Shown piece by piece: positions 1-6,462 of a DNA stretch of 7,990 nucleotides (position 1 is the first letter of the stretch; every line of letters starts with the position of its first letter). The notes under the pieces were generated by a model, which saw nothing but the letters and a program-made list of their open reading frames with translations, was not told the origin of the DNA and did no database searches. The stretch lies in the NCBI GenBank assembly GCA_035267045.1, contig DATFMH010000205.1, forward strand, positions 1-7,990, in the 5' to 3' direction. Position numbers and translations under genes: made by a program. This stretch comes from DATFMH01 sp035267045 (GTDB lineage Bacteria > Bacteroidota > Rhodothermia > Balneolales > DATFMH01).

Positions 1-324
1 TTGTGTTAGAACTAAAATTGCCGGTTGACCGCTTTGATCTAAACCTATAGCCGTTCCCACAACCCCATTTGTTTTCAAGAGTTCAGATGTAAACTTTTTC
101 TGTACCGGAACCAACGCCTTTATCGCCGGATTATCCATTGACAGTTGCACATGTTGCTGACTCAAACCCGCAGCATTATTACTCAAACTGGCAGGGCCGC
201 TATTCGTATTTCCCGAATTGATGTTTAAGGGATTATTACAACTTATCAATAATAATGTGGCAAATAGAATAACTAATGTTGAAGTAATAATGCCCTTCTT
301 ATGGTATAGAAACGGCTTTTTCAT
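1..324 (-). CDS. Secreted lipoprotein, N-terminal fragment, possibly S1/trypsin-like peptidase (partial)
   Basis: I translated 108 N-terminal residues; the C-terminus lies beyond the left edge of the window. The protein opens with basic residues (MKKPFLYHKK), then a hydrophobic stretch at about residues 12-27 and a lipobox ending in Cys29 (LLIS-C), so it should be a lipid-anchored exported protein. An Asn/Ser/Gly-rich linker follows (about residues 30-50). The segment from about 60 to 108 contains 'MDNPAIKALVPVQKKF' and 'GVVGTAIGLDQSGQPAILV'. From memory, this resembles the region in front of the trypsin-like domain in some bacterial S1 (NAL1-like) peptidases. The catalytic part is outside the window, so the protease assignment is an inference. 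The ATG at 324 is supported by a good AGGAG ribosome-binding site 5 bases upstream. The gene is transcribed in the same direction as tex but is separated from it by 250 bp and a terminator, so it is probably an independent unit. Confidence 0.7.
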   Translation of the reverse strand, partial: MKKPFLYHKKGIITSTLVILFATLLLISCNNPLNINSGNTNSGPASLSNNAAGLSQQHVQLSMDNPAIKALVPVQKKFTSELLKTNGVVGTAIGLDQSGQPAILVLTQ

Positions 325-333
325 AAATACTCC

Positions 334-338
334 TGTTT
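334..338 (-). promoter_or_regulatory. Ribosome-binding site of the lipoprotein gene
   Basis: The minus strand reads AGGAG followed by TATTT and the ATG at 324. This canonical Shine-Dalgarno sequence fixes the start codon. It contrasts with tex and hisN, whose leaders lack one. Confidence 0.6.
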
Positions 339-363
339 TTTATAGTTGACGATCGCACAATTA

Positions 364-371
364 CTTATATA
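364..371 (-). promoter_or_regulatory. Possible promoter -10 element for the lipoprotein gene
   Basis: The minus strand reads TATATAAG about 40 bases upstream of the ATG at 324, which would give a leader of roughly 30 bases. The upstream -35 region is weak (TTCTTT at 17-base spacing), and I see no convincing Bacteroidota-type TTTG/TAnnTTTG pair. The rest of the non-coding stretch 372-533 is AT-rich with no recognisable gene. Confidence 0.25.
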
Positions 372-533
372 CAAACTTCATGAATCTTAAAGAATTAAAT
401 GTAGTAATTCAAAAGCGATGTTGTACAAATTGTTATGAAAATACAATTAAGTATTGGCAGAAAAGGTGTTAGAAGAAATAAATATTATTATATTAAATTA
501 ACTATTATAAATAAAGTGTCGCAGTATTAAAAC

Positions 534-567
534 TAAGGCGCCCGGATTCCGTTAACCGGATGCCTTA
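534..567 (-). terminator. Intrinsic terminator downstream of tex
   Basis: The arms 534-545 and 556-567 form a 12-bp stem with a 10-base loop. Outer TAAGGC/GCCTTA and inner CCGG/CCGG pairs flank two non-Watson-Crick positions (one G-U, one A-C). The hairpin starts 7 bases after the tex stop codon. On the minus strand it is followed by a loose U-rich tail (AGTTTTAAT); on the plus strand it is followed by TTTTTAT. It could therefore act in both directions, although only tex transcription is expected to reach it. Confidence 0.75.
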
Positions 568-574
568 TTTTTAT

Positions 575-2755
575 CTAATCAGCCATAGCTAATCCGATTC
601 GACCCCGTTCTTTATCGACGGATTCTATTTTTACTTTGATTATGTCACCAACGGAGACATGTTCGTGCGGGTCTTCCACGCGTTGACCTTCTTTTCCCAT
701 TTTTGAAATATGCAACAGGCCGTCTTCTTTGACCCCTATATCTACGAAAGCTCCAAAATCTACGACATTGCGCACTGTACCTTCCATGATCAAACCAGGT
801 GCCAGGTCATCGATTTTAAGTAGGTCTTTACGAAGGATAGGTTTCGGTAATGATTCCCTTGGGTCCCGGCCGGGTTTCATAAGGTTTTCGAGAATTAATT
901 CCAATGTTGGAATACCAATATCAAGTTTACTGGCTATCTCTTCGGTGTTAACATTCTTGAATTTCGCAGGCAGAACATCGAGAAGATCAGACAGTTTATC
1001 TATATCGATATCAAATTGTTCGCACAATTTTTTTGCTGCATCGTAGCTTTCCGGGTGGATTGCCGTGTTATCGAGTGGATTAGCCGATTCTGGAATGCGC
1101 AGAAAACCGGCGGCCTGTTCAAAACGGAAGGGACCCATTCCGGGCACGTCCATCAATTCACTTCGGCTTTTAAAAGGACCTTGTCCTTCCCGGTATTTCA
1201 CTATTTTCTCAGCAACGGATTTAGTAAGGCCCGAAATATGCGTCAAGAGTGCGGAGCTTGCCGTGTTCAGATTCACGCCGACCGTATTCACGCAGCTTTC
1301 AACAACATCATCCAGGCTTTGTAGCAGCCGAACCTGGTTAACATCATGCTGATATAAACCGACACCAATTGATTTTGGATCTATTTTAACGAGTTCAGCT
1401 AAAGGATCCTGAATCCGGCGGGCAATGGATATATTACCGCGTTGGGCGGCATCCAGATCCGGGAATTCTTCACGGGCAAGGGTAGAAGCAGAATAAACCG
1501 AGGCACCGGCTTCATTTACGATGATATAACTTAAATCATCTTCATTTAGTAAGTCCTTGCGTTTCTGAATGTAATTGGCTACAAACTGTTCCGTCTCACG
1601 GCTTGCCGTGCCGTTCCCTATGGCAATCAGGGTTACACTATGTTTATTGATCAGTGTATCGATCGTTTTTTCAGATTCGGCAACCCTGTTATGCGGCGGT
1701 ACGGGATAAATGGTATTGCCATCAAGATATTTACCAAACTGATCGACGACGGCCACTTTGCAGCCGCTTCGGAAACCGGGATCGATTCCCATCACCGTTT
1801 TGGATGCCAGGGGTGGTTGCATCAACAGGTTACCCAGGTTCCTGGCGAAGGTCTGAATAGCATGTTCATCAGCCTGGTCGGTTAATTCATTTCGCAATTC
1901 CCGTTCAAGAGCTGGAAAGAGGAGGCGTTTATAAGCATCGTCGATGGCTTCATAGAGGTAATCTGTAAAGATCGTATCCGCTTCTTTCATAACGATCCAG
2001 TCGATATTGTCGATAGTTTTTTCTTCATCAATCTCCAGGTTCACCATCAAAACTCCCTCTCGTTCACCACGATTTAACGCCAAAATCTGATAGGGTTTGA
2101 GATATTTAACGGGACACTTAAAATCGTAATAACTTTCGTAAACGGTACGATCTTCCACACTCATACTCTTCTTGGATGTGATCAATCCATATTTACGGAA
2201 GTCATTACGTAAACGATCACGTACTTCAATATTCTCATTTATCCATTCGGCAACAATGTCTTTCGCACCCTGGAATGCATCTTCCGTATTTCCCACTCCC
2301 TTATCTTCATCAATATACTCTATCGCATATGATAGAGGATCACCGTCGTATATCTCCTGGTCCCACATTAATTGAGCGAGCGGTTCCAGGCCTTTTTCAC
2401 GGGCAACGGATGCCCGGGTTTTACGTTTCGGTTTATAGGGCAGATATAAATCTTCGAGGGTTTTCAATTCCGAAGCTTCTTTGATGTCTTTCTCGAGTTC
2501 CGGGGAAAGTTTATCCTGATCGGTAATCGTTTTAAGGATGAATTCACGCCTGTCTTCGAGTGTTCGCCTGAAGTCGAGTGCATCCCGTACGGCCCTGATC
2601 TGTTCTTCATCAAGGCCGCCCGTTGCTTCTTGTCGATAACGGGCTAAGAAAGGAACTGTGGCACCTTCGTCAAGAAATTTAGCCACGATCTTTATTTGAG
2701 TCGGCTTAAGCGTTAATTCTTCGGAAATTATATTAAATATCTGAGAATCGGTCAT
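575..2755 (-). CDS. tex: Tex, RNA-binding transcriptional accessory protein
   Basis: The product is a full-length Tex protein of 726 residues, within the usual 700-800 range. Tex is a cytoplasmic nucleic-acid-binding protein related to eukaryotic Spt6 and is linked to transcription and RNA handling. The N-terminal Tex helical region includes 'VPFLARYRQEATGGLDEEQ' at about residues 34-52; the common form is RYRKE, here RYRQE. A YqgF/RNase H-like domain starts near residue 320 (GIDPG at 323-327, GNGTASRETE at 380-389, NEAGASVYSAS at 414-424). Helix-hairpin-helix segments lie at about 485-550 (VGVNLNTASSALL, then DVPGMGPFRFEQAAGFLRI). A C-terminal S1 RNA-binding domain covers about 653-724 (EGTVRNVVDFGAFVDIG, DGLLHISKM). 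The ATG at 2755 has only an A-rich leader and no obvious Shine-Dalgarno sequence, but it matches the usual Tex N-terminus. A terminator follows directly. The gene is transcribed divergently from hisN, so no functional link to that operon is implied. Confidence 0.97.
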   Translation of the reverse strand: MTDSQIFNIISEELTLKPTQIKIVAKFLDEGATVPFLARYRQEATGGLDEEQIRAVRDALDFRRTLEDRREFILKTITDQDKLSPELEKDIKEASELKTLEDLYLPYKPKRKTRASVAREKGLEPLAQLMWDQEIYDGDPLSYAIEYIDEDKGVGNTEDAFQGAKDIVAEWINENIEVRDRLRNDFRKYGLITSKKSMSVEDRTVYESYYDFKCPVKYLKPYQILALNRGEREGVLMVNLEIDEEKTIDNIDWIVMKEADTIFTDYLYEAIDDAYKRLLFPALERELRNELTDQADEHAIQTFARNLGNLLMQPPLASKTVMGIDPGFRSGCKVAVVDQFGKYLDGNTIYPVPPHNRVAESEKTIDTLINKHSVTLIAIGNGTASRETEQFVANYIQKRKDLLNEDDLSYIIVNEAGASVYSASTLAREEFPDLDAAQRGNISIARRIQDPLAELVKIDPKSIGVGLYQHDVNQVRLLQSLDDVVESCVNTVGVNLNTASSALLTHISGLTKSVAEKIVKYREGQGPFKSRSELMDVPGMGPFRFEQAAGFLRIPESANPLDNTAIHPESYDAAKKLCEQFDIDIDKLSDLLDVLPAKFKNVNTEEIASKLDIGIPTLELILENLMKPGRDPRESLPKPILRKDLLKIDDLAPGLIMEGTVRNVVDFGAFVDIGVKEDGLLHISKMGKEGQRVEDPHEHVSVGDIIKVKIESVDKERGRIGLAMAD

Positions 2756-2833
2756 TATTTTCGTTAATTTTGTTGCATTAGATACTATTAGCGTACGTAA
2801 ACATTTATGATTAAAATCTAAAAACTATTTAGA

Positions 2834-2847
2834 CCTGAATATACAGG
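2834..2847. promoter_or_regulatory. Short dyad in the tex/hisN divergent region, candidate operator
   Basis: CCTG-A-ATAT-A-CAGG is an inverted repeat with 12 of 14 positions symmetrical. It lies between the divergent tex and hisN starts, 19 bases before the hisN ATG. Its place in a shared promoter region would suit a regulator site or a small RNA hairpin in the hisN leader. I recognise no specific regulator; the spacing does not fit the classical LexA box (CTGT-N8-ACAG). It could be chance. Confidence 0.2.
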
Positions 2848-2866
2848 CACAAATAAACAAACACAC

Positions 2867-3637
2867 ATGGATTTTTTAAAAGAAAATTTATTAGAGTGGT
2901 CAAAAAAAGTGGCGATGAAGGGCGGCCGGCATACTTTAAAGTATTTTAAATCATCGTTAAACATAGAATATAAGGAAGATCATTCACCCGTAACAAGAGC
3001 CGATAAGGAAACGGAATCGATCATGAGGGAAATGATTATGGAAAAATTTCCGGATCATGGCATATTAGGGGAAGAGCATGGTCGTATAAATTCTGAGAGC
3101 GATATTCAATGGATTATTGATCCTATAGATGGTACACTTTCGTTTATACATGGGGTTCCGCTTTATACAACGCTCATTGGTATATTAGTAAAAGGGAAAC
3201 CGGTAGCAGGTGTAATTTACGCACCGGTACTGGATGAAATGTGTGATGCAGCCATTGGATTAGGGACACGATTCAATGATACCGAATGCCATGTTAGAGA
3301 GTGCAGAAGTTTGGCTAAAGCAACGCTTTTGACAACAGATATCAATGATGTATTTGATAATGGGTATGAAAAACCATATCGAAAGCTAATGCAAAGTGTG
3401 AATATACATCGAAGCTGGGGAGACGCGTACGGACATATGTTAGTTGCTACGGGAAGGGCTGATATCATGTTTGATCCACTACTTAATATTTGGGATGCAG
3501 CTCCATTATTACCTGTTATTCAGGAGGCCGGGGGCTCGTTCACAGATGTGAAAGGCAGAGCGACCATAGAGAGCGGAAATGGTTATTCATGTAATAAATT
3601 TTTGTTCCCACAGATACAAACTATCTTAAATAGTTGA
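2867..3637 (+). CDS. hisN: Histidinol-phosphatase, inositol monophosphatase superfamily
   Basis: This 256-residue protein of the Mg-dependent IMPase-like phosphatase superfamily is full length for the family (about 255-270). The metal-binding motifs are intact: GEE at residues 68-70, DPIDGT at 85-90 and WD at 209-210. Residues 184-204 (WGDAYGHMLVATGRADIM then FDP) and the C-terminal 'AAPLLPVIQEAGGSFTD' closely resemble the HisN subgroup, which dephosphorylates L-histidinol phosphate in histidine biosynthesis in the cytoplasm. One difference is Leu91 in DPIDGT-L-SF, where I recall Arg as usual in HisN proteins. Inositol-1-phosphate or another sugar phosphate therefore remains a possible substrate. 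The ATG at 2867 has an A-rich leader without a Shine-Dalgarno sequence; the reading starts at the usual distance before the VTRAD motif (residues 42-46). The gene is followed after 48 bp by the M1-like gene on the same strand. No other his gene is visible. Confidence 0.82.
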   Translation: MDFLKENLLEWSKKVAMKGGRHTLKYFKSSLNIEYKEDHSPVTRADKETESIMREMIMEKFPDHGILGEEHGRINSESDIQWIIDPIDGTLSFIHGVPLYTTLIGILVKGKPVAGVIYAPVLDEMCDAAIGLGTRFNDTECHVRECRSLAKATLLTTDINDVFDNGYEKPYRKLMQSVNIHRSWGDAYGHMLVATGRADIMFDPLLNIWDAAPLLPVIQEAGGSFTDVKGRATIESGNGYSCNKFLFPQIQTILNS

Positions 3638-3685
3638 TGCGTATAATATTTTAAAGGAACTTTATTATTATTTAGGTCAGTCAAT

Positions 3686-6055
3686 ATGAAATCCAACATT
3701 TATCGCAATATGTCAAGAGTGTTTAACCCAATAAAAACATGTTATGTTCTGTTAGCGCTAATAGTATTTAGCTTACCTTTAACAGCCTATTCACAGAACA
3801 GGGATTATGCTTCTCATCCTGAAATTCCTTTTCAGTATAAGAATCTTGATCTGAAGTTAAATCTCGAAATGAATCAGAATCTTATAAAAGGGGAAGCTGA
3901 TTATACGTTGGCTCCCTATTTAAGTCATTCAAAAAAAGTTTTAATGAAGGCTTATCGTACGGATATCAGATCGGTTACGGTTGATGGAAAACAGGTGGAT
4001 TATGATCTTCGGAACGATTCGTTGGAAATTAACTTACCGAAAGCTTATCCGGCAGGTACCAATTTCAAAATTAAAATTATATACGAAGCGCAACCACGTT
4101 TTGGATGGCATGCCAATAGTGATGGAACCTACTGGACCTCTCTATTGCCAAAAACAGTAGCCCATATTTTCCCTGTCTTTGACCATCCGCGGATTACCGT
4201 TAAAACCCAGTTACATTTAATTATACCTTCGGGTATGGATGCCGTCGCTAATGGGAAACTGATGGGCGAGAAAATGATTAAGAGCGGATGGAAGGAAGTT
4301 AGCTGGCAAACAGTAAAACCTATTCCTGTCACGAATATCAGTTTTTCCGTCGGTAAATTTCATCATTCTGAGACGATGTTCGGAGTAAAGACACTTCGAA
4401 TATATAATCAAAAGGGCCTTCTCAGTGAGCAGGAGCGACAGAAATTGTTGCAGACGGCTTATAAAACATTGCAACAGGTTCAAAATTATCTTGGAGTAGA
4501 ATATCCGTATTCAGAATTAAATATTGTTGTACTGCCTGATAATCACTGGGAAAAAAGAAACTATGCCGCTTCTTATTGTTATCTATTTACAAATAGTGGT
4601 GATTTGACAAACCAACTGCAAAAGGCCATTTATGCCCAATGGTTTGGGGTATTTCAACGGAGTGAACAATACGGCGCGGCACAGCCACAGTTAATGTTCC
4701 AGGCCTGGTTGCAATGGAATTTGCAACATAAGATACAAAAAGGCTGGAATAATGAAGATTCACCTGAAGCACCGCAAACGTTGTATGATGTTTATAATGA
4801 TAAACAGTGGAAACGTTGGCAGAGTTATTTTAAGGTAACGGACGATTCGGATTTTAGCGAGACGTTAAAAGAAACGACACCGTATTTAATTGCTCATCAA
4901 GGTGGTGTTATGAATTGGGATGATTATGCGCGGTATTGGTATAAAAAAACAGGCCAATGGTTTATGATCCCTCAACTTCCCGAAATAAAAAAGCAGCAAA
5001 AAACAACATATCAACTCTCTTATGATTATAACGAAACGAAACGCAGTGTACGGATTATAGTGAAACCCGAAATCGGGAAAAGTAAGGAGCTGATAACTCT
5101 TCCGTTTGTAAAAACCGAAAATCAGGGATTGGTAAGAGGTAACCTCACTTTTTCAGGTATGGGTGATACCCTGAACGAGCAGGTGAAAAGTGGACTTTTA
5201 AATGTAGCCGTGCAGGTTCCGGATACAATACCTGTTAAAATTGAAGAAAAGAAACCCCTGTCATTTTGGTTTTATCAACTTCGGAAAGGATCTACGGTTG
5301 CGGAACGGGAACAGGCGGCACAAGCTTTGGGTACTTTTAAAGGTGATCCTGATTTGCAATTAGCGTTGGTAGATGTTTTACATAAAGATCCTTCCCCTGA
5401 TGTTAAAGTGGCAGTCATTCGTTCATTAGCAGAGATAACAAGTGGTGCAACCGGGACAGATCAATTATTTTTGAAACAATTGGACAGTAATAATGAGAAT
5501 GTTAAAAAAGCCGTAATACAGGCTCTTGCCAATTACCCCGGAGATGATTCGGCAACGATGGCCGTGAGAGGAATAATACACCGAAGTGATGTGTCACCAG
5601 AGCTGAAAAAGGCTGCCATCATGACGATGCAAAAAATCAACAACGGTTCTGAATTCAGAAGCTTTGCCAAACAATTCATGTCGGGTGATACTACACACAC
5701 TTATACAATGACAGTGTTAAATGCCTTGATAGAAAACGGGGATACCACCTATGTGGATACGCTGGCGAATAAATTTTTAAAAGCCGGGTATCCCTATGAA
5801 TTGAGAAAAAAATCATTGAATTTCGTAAAAAAATTTGATCATAACGCACAAAATTGGTATAAGAGATTAGGCACTCTTATTCAGGACAATGATCCCCGCA
5901 TCCGTTATATCGGATGGAGCTTATATAAGCGGTTAAAAAAGCCACAGGTGGTTAAACTGATCAAAGAGCAGCTCCCCGAAGAGGAAGATCTGCGTGTTCA
6001 TGACGAGATATTAACAATCAGGCAAGAGATTTCTTCTAATAAGGGACATAATTAA
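3686..6055 (+). CDS. Secreted M1 aminopeptidase-like protein with HEAT repeats, catalytic motifs lost
   Basis: The 789-residue protein has a signal peptide (hydrophobic core about 19-33, likely cleavage after TAYS, residue 36, before QN), so it is exported to the periplasm or beyond. Residues about 48-225 resemble the N-terminal beta domain of M1 metallopeptidases (YEAQPRFGW at 133-141; FPVFDHPRITVKTQL at 162-176; PSGMDAVANGKL at 181-192). Residues about 245-430 correspond to the catalytic domain. The HEXXHxWFG zinc motif reads KAIYAQWFG (313-321), the Glu-bearing WLNEG segment reads WLQWN (341-345), and the GAMEN region reads NYAASY (292-297). Zinc binding and aminopeptidase activity therefore look absent. 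Residues 430-520 resemble the M1 beta-sandwich domain, and about 535-770 are HEAT-like helical repeats (e.g. DPSPDVKVAVIRSLAEI). It may act as a binding or scaffold protein, but no partner is known. ATG 3686 is chosen because it precedes the complete signal peptide; Met9 (3710) is an alternative. Both have weak ribosome-binding sites. Confidence 0.85.
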   Translation: MKSNIYRNMSRVFNPIKTCYVLLALIVFSLPLTAYSQNRDYASHPEIPFQYKNLDLKLNLEMNQNLIKGEADYTLAPYLSHSKKVLMKAYRTDIRSVTVDGKQVDYDLRNDSLEINLPKAYPAGTNFKIKIIYEAQPRFGWHANSDGTYWTSLLPKTVAHIFPVFDHPRITVKTQLHLIIPSGMDAVANGKLMGEKMIKSGWKEVSWQTVKPIPVTNISFSVGKFHHSETMFGVKTLRIYNQKGLLSEQERQKLLQTAYKTLQQVQNYLGVEYPYSELNIVVLPDNHWEKRNYAASYCYLFTNSGDLTNQLQKAIYAQWFGVFQRSEQYGAAQPQLMFQAWLQWNLQHKIQKGWNNEDSPEAPQTLYDVYNDKQWKRWQSYFKVTDDSDFSETLKETTPYLIAHQGGVMNWDDYARYWYKKTGQWFMIPQLPEIKKQQKTTYQLSYDYNETKRSVRIIVKPEIGKSKELITLPFVKTENQGLVRGNLTFSGMGDTLNEQVKSGLLNVAVQVPDTIPVKIEEKKPLSFWFYQLRKGSTVAEREQAAQALGTFKGDPDLQLALVDVLHKDPSPDVKVAVIRSLAEITSGATGTDQLFLKQLDSNNENVKKAVIQALANYPGDDSATMAVRGIIHRSDVSPELKKAAIMTMQKINNGSEFRSFAKQFMSGDTTHTYTMTVLNALIENGDTTYVDTLANKFLKAGYPYELRKKSLNFVKKFDHNAQNWYKRLGTLIQDNDPRIRYIGWSLYKRLKKPQVVKLIKEQLPEEEDLRVHDEILTIRQEISSNKGHN

Positions 6056-6091
6056 TATCAGGCGGAATTTGAAATCTCGATACATACCCAT

Positions 6092-6355
6092 ATGAATTTA
6101 ATAGTAAAAATGCCCGCAAATGCAGAACGTGAAATAATTGTTGATGCATGGGTAAAAGTTTTGGTGAATCCTGCTGAGTACAAGGATTTCGGTAAATTAA
6201 TAGGTAAGCTAATCAAAACAGGGCACAGTCATCATGGATTGACCTGTTATTTACTTCATGAGGACACCGGCAAAACGATACGCAACCGTGTTACCGAACA
6301 AACAGGGAATCCCGATATTGAAATAGCCTTATCGAGCCCTATCTGTTTGAATTGA
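6092..6355 (+). CDS. Small protein of unknown function (87 aa)
   Basis: I do not recognise this protein. It has 87 residues, no signal peptide and no membrane segment, with a mixed charged composition and a His-rich patch (TGHSHHG, residues 48-54) followed by CYLLHEDTGKTIRNRV. It is probably cytoplasmic. It starts 36 bases after the stop of the M1-like gene, on the same strand and in the same reading frame, which suggests co-transcription. The ATG at 6092 lacks a close ribosome-binding site; the nearest purine-rich run, AGGCGGA, lies about 25 bases upstream. Met7 (6110) is an alternative start. No GTG or TTG occurs in frame between the upstream stop and this ATG. Its amino-acid composition looks like that of a real protein, but without a known homologue it could be a chance ORF or a detached tail of the upstream gene. 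Confidence 0.5.
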   Translation: MNLIVKMPANAEREIIVDAWVKVLVNPAEYKDFGKLIGKLIKTGHSHHGLTCYLLHEDTGKTIRNRVTEQTGNPDIEIALSSPICLN

Positions 6356-6369
6356 GATCATATAACGTA

Positions 6370-6399
6370 TTCCTGGGATGAGCAGGAAGCTGACAGCTT
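6370..6399. terminator. Weak hairpin pair between convergent genes
   Basis: Two short perfect hairpins lie in the 107-bp gap between the convergent 87-aa ORF and the permease gene. One is TTCCTG/CAGGAA (6370-6375 with 6383-6388, 7-base loop). The other is AAGCT/AGCTT (6387-6391 with 6395-6399, 3-base loop), and they overlap by two bases. Neither is followed by a T-run on either strand, so a terminator role is only suggested by position. Confidence 0.2.
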
Positions 6400-6462
6400 A
6401 TAGCTTATCCACCTCAAATATGGGGCACGGTAACGCAAAGAAACACCGATCACTGGTATTAC

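Noticed and set aside
421..428. TTGTACAA palindrome upstream of the lipoprotein gene
   Set aside because: It is only 8 bases, in AT-rich sequence, with no extension of symmetry on either side; expected by chance.
729..2484. Several plus-strand open frames of 67-105 codons opposite tex
   Set aside because: They lie wholly inside the well-supported tex gene, have no recognisable domain and read like antisense shadows of its codons.
3642..3647. TATAAT in the hisN to M1-like gap as an internal promoter
   Set aside because: It is a perfect -10 hexamer, but I found no -35 element at suitable spacing and the gap is only 48 AT-rich bases, so chance is likely.
3217..4772. Minus-strand open frames of 61-88 codons opposite hisN and the M1-like gene
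   Set aside because: They overlap real coding sequence completely and show no family motif or convincing ribosome-binding site.
6395..6409. Tandem AGCTTAT repeat after the 87-aa ORF
   Set aside because: Two 7-base copies separated by one base are too short to indicate a repeat array or attachment site.
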